Shown: positions 1 to 6,615, numbered from the stretch's first letter. The stretch: DNA of 6,802 nucleotides from DASXRU01 sp039933315 (GCA_039933315.1 JBDTOI010000213.1:1-6802), one strand, 5' to 3'. Made by a program: numbers and translations. Notes: generated from the letters alone by a model not told the origin.

Positions 1-1
1 G

Positions 2-103
2 CGGCAAAGACCTCGAACAACTAAACAACTCGTGACGGTCAGCGATGGAGCCGCGACCGATGTGATGGTGACAATCGATCTCACGCCGCCTCCCTCACCT
101 TGA
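2..103 (+). CDS. C-terminal end of an upstream gene, probably another carboxypeptidase-regulatory-like domain protein (partial)
   Basis: An open frame enters from the left edge and stops at TGA 101-103, giving 33 residues whose last part reads VTVSDGAATDVMVTIDL followed by a short proline-rich end. The pattern 'V-V-x-D-G-x-x-T-x-V-x-V-T-I' is what the last beta strands of a carboxypeptidase-regulatory-like (CarboxypepD_reg) module usually look like. The next gene starts only 27 nt downstream on the same strand and is built of such modules, so the two are probably co-transcribed and may be paralogues. The start and most of the gene lie outside the window. The frame and the stop are seen directly; the family call rests on about 20 residues and is tentative. 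Confidence 0.55.
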   Translation, partial: RQRPRTTKQLVTVSDGAATDVMVTIDLTPPPSP

Positions 104-122
104 CTCTCCTTTAATGATCACC

Positions 123-127
123 AGGAG
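123..127 (+). promoter_or_regulatory. Ribosome binding site of the secreted beta-sandwich protein gene
   Basis: AGGAG lies 3 nt before the ATG at 131. The spacing is short, but this is the only purine-rich motif in the 27-nt gap, and it supports ATG 131, which is followed at once by a good signal peptide. Confidence 0.6.
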
Positions 128-130
128 ACA

Positions 131-1906
131 ATGAGGACCTATCCCCACAACTTTCTTGCCGGGCTTACTCTGTTGTTAGTACTAAGCAGCGCTGTTGCTG
201 CGCAATCCCAGCCAGACGAAAAAGCCACGGAGGTGACGAGGACTGGTAAGATCAGCGGGCAGGTTGTTAACGACGCTGGTCAACCGCTCGCCGACGCGCT
301 GGTTAGTATTCGCACTTATAGTTTTGGGGCTGCCAGCCGAACCAGGACAACTGGCAGCGATGGAAGCTTTGAGGTGAGTGGTCTGGAGCCAGTCGCCTAT
401 ATCATCTCCGCTTCACTTCCCGGTTATGTTCCGGCCCCGCGCGATCCCGACGTTAATCCCATCGGGTACTATCGCGTAGGCGATTCCGTAAGAGTGCAGA
501 TGATTAAGGGCGGCGTGATCACCGGTACGATAACACGCTCGACTGACGAGCCCGTCGTCGCTGTGCCGGTGCGGGCCTACATGATTCGCGACAGCAAAGG
601 CCAACCCGCACGGTATGGAATGCCTTTCCAGGAAAAGAACACTGATGATCGTGGGATTTACCGAATCTACGGACTGGCTCCGGGCACGTACATCGTGGCA
701 GCTGGCGGAGGGACTCCCTGGGGTTACAATGTAAGCGCCTATGGCACAGACGTGCCCACGTACGCACCGTCTTCGACTCCGGACACTGCCGGCGAGATCG
801 TCGTTCACAGCGGTGAAGAAATCGCCGATGTAGATATTCGCTATCGCGGTGAATTGGGACACGCAGTTAGCGGAGTCGTGAACAGCAAGCTAACTGCCGA
901 TCTACCGCAGGGATATTCGATTACTCTGGTTTCGACAATCAACGGAGCATCGCAGCCGGGCTATTCATCGTTCCAACCTCCTGTCGGTCGCGGCTTTTCC
1001 ATCTATGGCGTCGGCGATGGTGATTACGATCTAATGGCCCAGGCGTTTTTGCCAACAGGAGAGTGGATTCTCTCGGAGCCGCGTCGAATCAAGGTCAGAG
1101 GCGCAGACATCAGCGGCCTCGAATTGACCGCCTCATCACTCGGTTCGATTACGGGACACATTGCGCTGGAAGACTCGAAAGCGCCTGAGTGCAAAGACAA
1201 GCGCCGGCCGCTGTTTGGGGAAACGCTCGTCACGCCCTGGCACAATGAGAAGAGTGCAGCCAAAGATCAGCCGCGATTCGTATGGGGGCTGGGAGCGCCA
1301 ACCTTGCCGGATAAGCAGGGCGATTTCACTCTGCGCAATCTGGCTTCCGGTCAATACCGTTTCAGTACTCGACCAATGGCCAGGTATTGGTATCTGAAGT
1401 CGATCTCGTGGCAATCGTCGGTGGGGGCTTTGCCAAAAGCGACCCAGGAGAATCGCCCGGCTGATGCCGCGCGCAACTGGACCACTTTGAAGACAGGCGA
1501 TCGATTGTCGGGTTTGACTATCACCTTAGCGGAGGGCGCGGCGTCACTTCAGGGGCAAATCGAGCTCGCGGAAGGACGGACATTGCCGGCAAGGATGTTT
1601 GTTTATTTGGTTCCGGCCGAGCGTGAAAAATCTAATGATGTATTGCGCTTCTTCGCTGCCATTATTTCGAATGATGGAACTTTTGAGCTGACAAACTTGT
1701 CGCCTGGTCGATATCGGATTGTCACGCAAGCCGTAGCGGAAAACGATTCGAACATACTTTCAAAGCTGCGCCTGCCCGATGAAGCAGAGATGCGCGCGAA
1801 ACTGCTTCGCGACGCTGAGGCCGCGAAACTTGAAACCGAACTCAAGCCGTGTCAGAACGTGAGAGACTACCGCGTATCACTGAAACCAGCGGTGGTGGGA
1901 CATTAG
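131..1906 (+). CDS. Secreted protein with repeated carboxypeptidase-regulatory-like (beta-sandwich) domains
   Basis: The 591-aa product begins with a signal peptide: a short N-terminal region, a hydrophobic core at about residues 9-22 (FLAGLTLLLVLSSAVA), and a likely cleavage near the AVAAQ site at 21-25. The mature part is a string of transthyretin-like/CarboxypepD_reg modules, at about 40-100 (ISGQVVNDAGQPLADALVSI, then a DGSFEVSGLEP turn), 122-192 (DDRGIYRIYGLAPGTY), 235-304, 321-415 (GDFTLRNLASGQYRF) and 455-534 (NDGTFELTNLSPGRYRI). Each ends in the typical 'G-x-F/Y-x-[hydrophobic]-x-x-L-x-x-G-x-Y' strand-turn-strand. A short helical, charged stretch (about 548-571) precedes a C-terminal ELKPCQNVRDYRVSL segment. 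There is no peptidase, TonB plug or membrane domain, so this is a stand-alone periplasmic or surface protein. Such modules occur in many secreted acidobacterial proteins, where the stand-alone forms mostly have no known function. It probably shares a transcript with the partial gene upstream. The domain family is secure; the role is not known. Confidence 0.85.
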   Translation: MRTYPHNFLAGLTLLLVLSSAVAAQSQPDEKATEVTRTGKISGQVVNDAGQPLADALVSIRTYSFGAASRTRTTGSDGSFEVSGLEPVAYIISASLPGYVPAPRDPDVNPIGYYRVGDSVRVQMIKGGVITGTITRSTDEPVVAVPVRAYMIRDSKGQPARYGMPFQEKNTDDRGIYRIYGLAPGTYIVAAGGGTPWGYNVSAYGTDVPTYAPSSTPDTAGEIVVHSGEEIADVDIRYRGELGHAVSGVVNSKLTADLPQGYSITLVSTINGASQPGYSSFQPPVGRGFSIYGVGDGDYDLMAQAFLPTGEWILSEPRRIKVRGADISGLELTASSLGSITGHIALEDSKAPECKDKRRPLFGETLVTPWHNEKSAAKDQPRFVWGLGAPTLPDKQGDFTLRNLASGQYRFSTRPMARYWYLKSISWQSSVGALPKATQENRPADAARNWTTLKTGDRLSGLTITLAEGAASLQGQIELAEGRTLPARMFVYLVPAEREKSNDVLRFFAAIISNDGTFELTNLSPGRYRIVTQAVAENDSNILSKLRLPDEAEMRAKLLRDAEAAKLETELKPCQNVRDYRVSLKPAVVGH

Positions 1907-1916
1907 TTTGCGAAAC

Positions 1917-1933
1917 CGCCGCCACCCGCGGCG
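1917..1933 (+). terminator. Possible weak hairpin terminator after the beta-sandwich protein gene
   Basis: CGCCGC (1917-1922) and GCGGCG (1928-1933) are perfect complements around a CACCC loop. They start 11 nt after the stop codon and are followed by ACTGTTTA. The stem is short and the T tract is broken, so it may only weaken read-through into the next gene. The rest of the 66-nt gap shows no convincing promoter. Confidence 0.3.
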
Positions 1934-1972
1934 ACTGTTTACGCATCGGGATGAGCGGCAATCGCTGAAGAG

Positions 1973-3559
1973 GTGGCAGCTCCTCGTACGCGTCACATGA
2001 AGGCAGAACGATTTAGAGCGGTTTCAACCCACAGCGCGAGTGCCGTGCGTGTGCCGGCGCGTGTGCCGGCCTGGGTGGTGCCGGCCTGCAAGACTCTGCT
2101 CGGCTTTGTCGATCTGGCGCTGGCGCTGCTGGCCTTCCTGGCGGCCTTTTATTTTCGCCATGAGGCCGCCATTCTCTATCGCGCCGCGGATGGCAGCCTG
2201 ACGTTCACTGATGCGTTCAGCCCTTATGCGGCGCTGCTCCCGTTCATCCTGCCGATTCGCATACTGCTATTACGCTACTACGATCTCTATCGCCTGCGTG
2301 GCGAGTTCTCTCTGGTCGAAGACGCCGTGCGCGTTTTCAAAGCCGCCGCCATCGGGTCCCTTCTGATTGTCGCTACGGCATTCATGTATCGCGGCATTGT
2401 GACGTATCGAACGTTCTCGTACTCACGCGCCATCTTCCTGTTCGATTTCCTGTTCTTCCTCGTGAGCATAGGCATGGTGCGCGTGATCGTACGCACGGCG
2501 CAGACCTTTGTGCGCCAGCGCGAGATCAATCTGATTCCCACCCTGGTCGTGGGCCGCGGGCCGCAAGCTGCCCTTTGCATCAAGGAGATGCGGGAGCGAC
2601 CGGAGCTCGGCTATCGAGTTATTGGCTTGGTGGAGAATGGAAATCTACAGGGCGTAGAAGGCGACACATTCGAAGGCGTTCCCGTTATCGGCGACATCAG
2701 GGATCTGCCGGAGGCGATCAGGGAGTCCGGCGCGAATGAGGTAATCATCACTGATCCCAGCGTGCCCGGCGAGTTACTTTTCGATGTGATGATGCAGGCA
2801 GGCCGCGGGCGCGGCATTGAGTTTCGCATTGCGCCGACACTCTTCAACTGCCTGCCGAGCAAGACGGAGATCGATCAGATCGGCGCGCTGCCGATGATTA
2901 GCCTCTTTCGCTCGCCGCTGTCCGGCGTTGCCCGCGTTACCAAACGGACTTTTGATCTAGCGGTCGCGACACTTACCGTCACCATTCTTTCCCCTTTGTG
3001 GTTAGTCATTGCAGCGCTGATCAAGATGGACTCGCGCGGCCCAATGTTTTACAAGCAGGAGCGGGTCGGCATGGATGGACGCGTGTTTCTTTTTTACAAG
3101 TTTCGCACCATGCGCGTAGGCTCCGACGATGCCGCCCACCGCGAGTTTCAGCGCCAGTACATCAAGGGCCGGCCGGAAACAAATCTGGGCGACGCTGAGC
3201 GCCCCGCTTATAAACTGCGCGCGGATTCGCGCATCACACGGGTGGGCCGCATCCTGCGCAAGACGAGCCTCGACGAGTTGCCGCAGCTTTTCAATGTGCT
3301 GCGCGGCGATATGAGCGTGGTCGGGCCACGGCCACCGATTCCATATGAAGTTGAATCTTACGAGCTCTGGCACCGCAAGCGACTTGATTTGAAACCAGGC
3401 CTGACTGGACTCTGGCAAGTATCCGGGCGCAACCGCCTGCCCTTCGATGAGATGGTGCGACTGGACCTCTACTACATCGAAAACTGGTCGCTGCTGCTCG
3501 ATCTGAAAATCATCCTGCGCACCCTGCCCGTAATGTTGCGCGGCGATGATGCCTACTGA
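1973..3559 (+). CDS. Polyprenyl glycosylphosphotransferase (WbaP/WcaJ/CpsE-type sugar transferase, initiates surface glycan synthesis)
   Basis: The family transfers a sugar-1-phosphate from a UDP-sugar to undecaprenyl phosphate at the inner membrane, the first committed step of exopolysaccharide or O-antigen assembly. The 528 residues show membrane helices at about 41-61, 86-101, 124-139 and 153-173; a Rossmann-like CoA_binding_3 domain at about 187-290 (IPTLVVGRGPQAA); and the bacterial sugar transferase domain from 322. The latter has KRTFDLA, a re-entrant hydrophobic segment with a Ser-Pro break at 340-341, GPMFYKQERVG, FYKFRTM, TSLDELPQLFNVLRGDMSVVGPRP with the expected catalytic Asp434-Glu435 pair, and KPGLTGLWQVSGR. 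The domain is complete. The start is uncertain: GTG 1973 gives 528 aa, ATG 1997 gives 520 aa, and neither has a well-spaced Shine-Dalgarno; an in-frame TGA at 1952 excludes anything further upstream. The sugar cannot be told from sequence (Glc-1-P and Gal-1-P are the common ones). The O-antigen ligase-like gene downstream fits the same pathway. Confidence 0.93.
   Translation: MAAPRTRHMKAERFRAVSTHSASAVRVPARVPAWVVPACKTLLGFVDLALALLAFLAAFYFRHEAAILYRAADGSLTFTDAFSPYAALLPFILPIRILLLRYYDLYRLRGEFSLVEDAVRVFKAAAIGSLLIVATAFMYRGIVTYRTFSYSRAIFLFDFLFFLVSIGMVRVIVRTAQTFVRQREINLIPTLVVGRGPQAALCIKEMRERPELGYRVIGLVENGNLQGVEGDTFEGVPVIGDIRDLPEAIRESGANEVIITDPSVPGELLFDVMMQAGRGRGIEFRIAPTLFNCLPSKTEIDQIGALPMISLFRSPLSGVARVTKRTFDLAVATLTVTILSPLWLVIAALIKMDSRGPMFYKQERVGMDGRVFLFYKFRTMRVGSDDAAHREFQRQYIKGRPETNLGDAERPAYKLRADSRITRVGRILRKTSLDELPQLFNVLRGDMSVVGPRPPIPYEVESYELWHRKRLDLKPGLTGLWQVSGRNRLPFDEMVRLDLYYIENWSLLLDLKIILRTLPVMLRGDDAY
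2051..2085 (+). repeat. Three GTGCCGGC units in the N-terminal coding part of the glycosylphosphotransferase gene
   Basis: GTGCCGGC occurs at 2051-2058, 2063-2070 and 2078-2085. The units lie in the same reading frame and encode three Val-Pro-Ala triplets (residues 27-38) in the cytoplasmic tail before the first membrane helix. The spacing is 12 and 15 nt, so frame is kept. It looks like a small local duplication in a region of low constraint. Confidence 0.55.
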
Positions 3560-3564
3560 GCCAG

Positions 3565-3662
3565 ATTGTAGGGGCGGCACTCCGTGGCCGCCCCTCTGGT
3601 TAATTAGAGGGACACTCGGGGTGGGTAAAACAGGGGCGGCCACGGAGTGCCGCCCCTACAAT
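3565..3662. repeat. Perfect 31-bp inverted repeat (nested palindromes) between convergent genes
   Basis: The left arm (3565-3595) and right arm (3632-3662) are exact reverse complements over 31 bp, separated by a 36-nt spacer. Each arm is itself a hairpin: in the left arm AGGGGCGGC (3570-3578) pairs with GCCGCCCCT (3587-3595) around an 8-nt loop. The spacer adds a third short stem, CCCTCT (3592-3597) with AGAGGG (3606-3611), which competes with the end of the arm. The element fills the whole gap between the stop of the glycosylphosphotransferase gene (3559) and the stop of the minus-strand peptidase gene, sharing one base with the latter. No target-site duplication is obvious next to the ends. 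It could work as a bidirectional terminator or mRNA 3'-end stabiliser, or be a non-autonomous mobile repeat (REP- or MITE-like). Structure is seen; role is inferred. Confidence 0.9.
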
Positions 3663-4906
3663 TATTGCAGGCCCGCCAGCGCCAACTCCAACAACAGGAT
3701 CTTCTTAATTCCTTTATAAAGTGGCCCGATCTCGCAGTTCTCTGTCAGCGCGTGCGCGTCGTCGCAGGGCCCGGCGCCGGTCGAGATAGACGAGATGCCT
3801 TCGCGCAAGGCGGCGCTGGAATTGTTCGAGCCGGTGTTTGTGATTGGCGGATCGAATCCCAGCGCGCGATGCACCGCTTCGGCCATGTGCACCAGATAAG
3901 AATCGCGATGACCGGGAATCACCGCCGCCATCGAAGTGGAAATGATGTCCGTCTTCAACTCCATTTTTTCGCGCGCCGCCTCTTCAACGAGAATCAACTG
4001 AATTTGTTTCTCCAGATCGGCAATCACCTCGTTGCTGGTCGAACGCAGATCGAGGGTGAACCAGGCGTCAGAGGCTTTCGCGTTCACTACTTCGGATCCG
4101 CCCAGCATGCCTATGTTCAAGTTTGACGGCGGAGTCGTGGGCACTTTCAAGTCATAGATGCGTGTTATCGCGCGGGACAGCGGCAGCGACGCAGAGTAGG
4201 GCGGCGTGCGCGATCGGGTGTGGCCGCCGGGGCCGATGAAGTGATGGCGGTACCAGTTGATGCCGATACCCGCGTAAGTGAAACCCTCGTACCCGCCATC
4301 GAGCGCAATGTAGTGATCGACCTTGCCTTTATTCGCTTTGGCAAACTCTTTTGCGCCTCTCATCGATGTTTCTTCTTCCACGGTGAACGAAAACACCAGG
4401 TCACCTTTGGTCTTCACGCGGGCCGCATTAAGCGCTCTGATAGTGGCCAGTAGTGCCTCGATGTTGCGGGTGTCGTCGCCGATGCCGGGAGCGTAAATTC
4501 GGCCGTCGCGAATGGTGGTCTTGATCTTCAGGCCCGGTTGGAACACCGTGTCCAGATGCGCGTCGAACACAATCACCGGCCCGCCACCAGTGCCTTTGCG
4601 CACGGCTATCAGATTGCCAGCGGCATCGTAATGCACGTCCAGCTTGTATCCGCGCAAGAGTTTTTCAATGTAGGCAGCCCGTTCTTTTTCCTGGCCAGAG
4701 GGCGCATTGATTTCGGTGATCGTGCTCCACTCGCGCAGGATACTGTCGTGGTTTTGATCGAGGTAGTCGTTCGCCGCCTTAACCTCAGTTCGGTTCAGCA
4801 GGGCCTGGACCTGTTCGCTGTACTGTGGGAGGGTTTGGGCCGGCGCCATCACACCGTTGGCTATAAACACCAGCAGGGTCGAAACTATGCAGAGCGATCT
4901 TCGCAT
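3662..4906 (-). CDS. Exported M20-family metallopeptidase (PepT/carboxypeptidase G2-like)
   Basis: The 414-aa product is a two-zinc exo- or aminoacylpeptidase of the M20 family, predicted to hydrolyse small peptides or related amides in the periplasm. The frame is open to 4990, but ATG 4906 is chosen because a GAGG motif lies 9 nt upstream and a signal peptide starts there (MRRS, core to about 20, likely cleavage after APA at 21-23). The catalytic set looks complete: His117 and Asp119 in DAHLDTV; the bridging Asp in GIGDDTRN (144/145); the VEEET motif with Glu178 as base and Glu179 as ligand; Asp203 in ALDGG; and the last metal His385 in DDAHAL. GPGGHTRSRTP (225-235) is the start of the lid/dimerisation domain and holds the conserved His229. 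The GDDTRN and ALDGG motifs recall the PepT side of the family, but substrate cannot be deduced. It is convergent with the glycosylphosphotransferase gene and divergent from the O-antigen ligase-like gene, so it is its own transcription unit; a role in glycan synthesis is not indicated. Confidence 0.9.
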   Translation of the reverse strand: MRRSLCIVSTLLVFIANGVMAPAQTLPQYSEQVQALLNRTEVKAANDYLDQNHDSILREWSTITEINAPSGQEKERAAYIEKLLRGYKLDVHYDAAGNLIAVRKGTGGGPVIVFDAHLDTVFQPGLKIKTTIRDGRIYAPGIGDDTRNIEALLATIRALNAARVKTKGDLVFSFTVEEETSMRGAKEFAKANKGKVDHYIALDGGYEGFTYAGIGINWYRHHFIGPGGHTRSRTPPYSASLPLSRAITRIYDLKVPTTPPSNLNIGMLGGSEVVNAKASDAWFTLDLRSTSNEVIADLEKQIQLILVEEAAREKMELKTDIISTSMAAVIPGHRDSYLVHMAEAVHRALGFDPPITNTGSNNSSAALREGISSISTGAGPCDDAHALTENCEIGPLYKGIKKILLLELALAGLQ

Positions 4907-4915
4907 GCAGGTTTT

Positions 4916-4919
4916 CCTC
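4916..4919 (-). promoter_or_regulatory. Ribosome binding site that sets the start of the M20 peptidase
   Basis: On the minus strand GAGG, followed by AA, lies 9 nt before the ATG at 4906. It decides for this start over the longer frame opening at 4990, whose extra 28 residues look nothing like a signal peptide and would run into the divergent gene. Confidence 0.65.
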
Positions 4920-4927
4920 GGCGGTCG

Positions 4928-4955
4928 AATATAATGAAACCTTAGTGATTCTAAA
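4928..4955 (-). promoter_or_regulatory. Possible sigma70-type promoter of the M20 peptidase gene
   Basis: Reading the minus strand, TTTAGA (4955-4950) and TATATT (4933-4928) are 16 bp apart. TATATT matches TATAAT in 5 of 6 positions, TTTAGA matches TTGACA in 4 of 6. Transcription would start near 4921, just ahead of the GAGG ribosome binding site. Prediction only; the -35 is weak and lies inside the coding start of the divergent gene. Confidence 0.35.
4930..4935 (+). promoter_or_regulatory. Candidate -10 element (TATAAT) for the O-antigen ligase-like gene
   Basis: A perfect TATAAT ends 9 nt before the GTG start at 4945. No good -35 is seen 16-18 bp upstream. The expected start site (about 4942-4944) would leave an mRNA leader of only a few bases. 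The hexamer overlaps the opposite-strand -10 of the peptidase gene. Confidence 0.35.
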
Positions 4956-6567
4956 CGCTCACAGTGAACATGCCAAAGGCCTTGCTGCACAAGCGAGTCG
5001 AGCGGGCGTTGCTCCCAACCGTGACGACGTCCCGACTGCTGGTGTTTCAGCCATAATCCGCAACTGGCTCGAACGTGGGATCATTGTCTGGCTTTTCGCG
5101 ATGGCAATTTTTGCCCCGCACTCAATTGCGGCGACGCAAACGGCGTGGCTTTGCGGCATGCTCTTCTGGGTACTGCGCTTCTTATTGCCGCCCCGGCCGC
5201 GGACTTATCGCACTCCGGTTGATTACGCCCTGTTCGGGTTTTTCATACTTACCGGTCTGTCTGCTTTTCTCTCGTACGATCCTCTGTTTTCGATCGGGAA
5301 ACTGCGCGCCGTTTCTCTTTTCACGATCGTCTATCTGGTGGCGGAAAATATTAACTCTGCCCGCCTCGTTCGTTTGCTGGCCCTGACGCTCTTAGCCTCG
5401 TCCATGGTGAATGTCGTTTACACCCTGGGTGAACGGGCTGTGGGACGGGGTGTGAAGATGTCGGCCATCTCGCAAAACAGCCCCCTGTTCGCCGCCGGCA
5501 TTCGAGATGGCGATACTCTGCTCGAAGTTAACGGACAAAAGCTGCGCACCCCCGAACAACTGGTCGAGGCCTTGGAGCCTTTATCGGGAAGTATTCAGCC
5601 GCCGGCCCCGGTGAAGGTCTATCGCTATGAATGGCTGGGCGGTTTTGCGGTGGCTCGCGGAAGTTTGCTCCCGGGCCAGACCGCGCTTCAGAAGTTGGGG
5701 GTCGGGCAATGGCAGCGCGGCCGTGATTGGCGGGCGATGGGATTTTTCGGACACTACGTCACCTACGCCGAGTCTCTACAACTAATAGCGTCGCTGGCGC
5801 TTGGCTTATTTATTTGCCTGCCGCGGAAATGGAGTCGTGATGGATTGCTGTTGCTGTTGGCGCTGGCTGGTTTGAGCGCTGCCCTGCTCCTCACAGTGAC
5901 GCGAGCTCCCTGGCTGGCATTTCTTGTCTCCGCGCTCATCATGCTCGTGTTGGGAACCAGCCGGCGCACGATCCTGATTGTCCTCGCGTGCCTCCTGCCA
6001 TTAATCGTCGCCGGGCTGTTCGTGCTTCAGCAGAAACGAAACGTAGGGTTTTTCGATCAAAAGGACGACTCAATTCGCTGGCGCCAGACGGTGCAGCGCG
6101 AAGGCTTGCAACTGCTCTTAAGTAAACCGCGCCACCTGCTGATTGGTGTCGGTATGGATTCGATCAAATCGCATTGGATCCAGTGGGGCATGTTCGACAA
6201 AGGCCGTCTGCCGATAGGCCACATGCACTCGAACCTGTTGCAGTTGGCGCTGGAGCGTGGTCTGCCGGCCCTGCTGGTCTGGTTGGCCCTTTTGTTTGTT
6301 TACGCGCGGTTGCTTTGGCGAACTTTTCGCAGAATGGGAAAGGACTTGCGAAGTGGAGGAACGGAACTAAAGGAACCTGGCGAGTGGATTGATCGCGGGA
6401 TTGTGCTTGGCGCACTGGGGGGGCTGGCAGGCTTCTTCATCAGCGGTCTGGTCCATTACAACTGGGGCGATTCCGAAGTAGTGATGATCCTTTACTTCCT
6501 CATGGGCTTGAGCCTGGTGTTGGAAAGGGTGACCAGAAATGGAGTAACCAAATTCGAGCACAAGTGA
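4945..6567 (+). CDS. O-antigen ligase/polymerase-like (WaaL/Wzy superfamily) membrane protein with a periplasmic PDZ domain
   Basis: The family moves lipid-linked glycans in the periplasm, either ligating them to an acceptor or polymerising repeat units. The 540 residues show about 12 membrane helices, five before residue 162 and seven after 275. Family hallmarks are FFGHYVTYAES (267-276), TVTRAPWLA with Arg320, and the large loop 362-439 holding GVGMDSIKSHW, then GHMHSN with His428 and LLQLALERGLPALLVW. A PDZ domain fills about 166-230 (ISQNSPLFAAGIRDGDTLLE, then VNGQKL), between helices 5 and 6. With a cytoplasmic N-terminus both this loop and the large loop are periplasmic. Start: the frame is open from 4867 but has no ATG, GTG or TTG before GTG 4945, and the next ATG is residue 53, inside the first helix. 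No Shine-Dalgarno precedes it. Ligase and polymerase cannot be separated by sequence alone. It fits a pathway with the glycosylphosphotransferase upstream. Confidence 0.85.
   Translation: MILNAHSEHAKGLAAQASRAGVAPNRDDVPTAGVSAIIRNWLERGIIVWLFAMAIFAPHSIAATQTAWLCGMLFWVLRFLLPPRPRTYRTPVDYALFGFFILTGLSAFLSYDPLFSIGKLRAVSLFTIVYLVAENINSARLVRLLALTLLASSMVNVVYTLGERAVGRGVKMSAISQNSPLFAAGIRDGDTLLEVNGQKLRTPEQLVEALEPLSGSIQPPAPVKVYRYEWLGGFAVARGSLLPGQTALQKLGVGQWQRGRDWRAMGFFGHYVTYAESLQLIASLALGLFICLPRKWSRDGLLLLLALAGLSAALLLTVTRAPWLAFLVSALIMLVLGTSRRTILIVLACLLPLIVAGLFVLQQKRNVGFFDQKDDSIRWRQTVQREGLQLLLSKPRHLLIGVGMDSIKSHWIQWGMFDKGRLPIGHMHSNLLQLALERGLPALLVWLALLFVYARLLWRTFRRMGKDLRSGGTELKEPGEWIDRGIVLGALGGLAGFFISGLVHYNWGDSEVVMILYFLMGLSLVLERVTRNGVTKFEHK
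5440..5634 (+). other. PDZ domain coding segment within the O-antigen ligase-like gene
   Basis: Residues about 166-230 carry the PDZ signature 'SP-hydrophobic-x-AG-I-x-x-GD-x-[hydrophobic]-L-x-VNG', then a RTPEQLVEAL helix and a final PVKVYRYEW strand. The peptide-binding loop equivalent to GLGF appears as GRGVKMSAI. The reading frame runs through without a break, so this is an in-frame domain and not a broken gene. Confidence 0.8.
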
Positions 6568-6615
6568 ATACCACAAGTCTTTGCGCCTTCAGTATTTCTT
6601 TTCTTCGCGCACCGG

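Noticed and set aside
413..862. Minus-strand open frame of 149 codons within the beta-sandwich protein gene
   Set aside because: The opposite strand encodes clear CarboxypepD_reg modules there; the minus-strand product is His/Arg-rich and featureless.
1951..1968. Mini-frame ATG to TGA of five codons just before the glycosylphosphotransferase
   Set aside because: There is no ribosome binding site, and nothing in the peptide suggests a leader or attenuator.
3002..3643. Minus-strand open frame of 213 codons opposite the glycosylphosphotransferase
   Set aside because: It lies almost wholly antisense to the highly conserved sugar transferase domain and its translation has no recognisable domain. 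It is a by-product of GC-rich codon usage.
3565..3662. Complete insertion sequence or MITE
   Set aside because: It is too short for a transposase, and no target-site duplication can be seen next to the ends, so it is kept only as an inverted repeat of unknown origin.
3647..4126. Plus-strand open frame of 159 codons opposite the peptidase gene
   Set aside because: It is antisense to the catalytic part of an intact M20 peptidase, shows no domain, and begins inside the inverted repeat without a ribosome binding site.
4538..4945. Plus-strand open frame of 135 codons ending at the start of the ligase-like gene
   Set aside because: It is antisense to the signal peptide and metal-binding region of the M20 peptidase, and its translation shows no domain.
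4907..4990. Longer N-terminus for the M20 peptidase, starting at 4990
   Set aside because: The extra 28 residues are not signal-like, overlap the divergent gene, and would bury a good signal peptide and its ribosome binding site.
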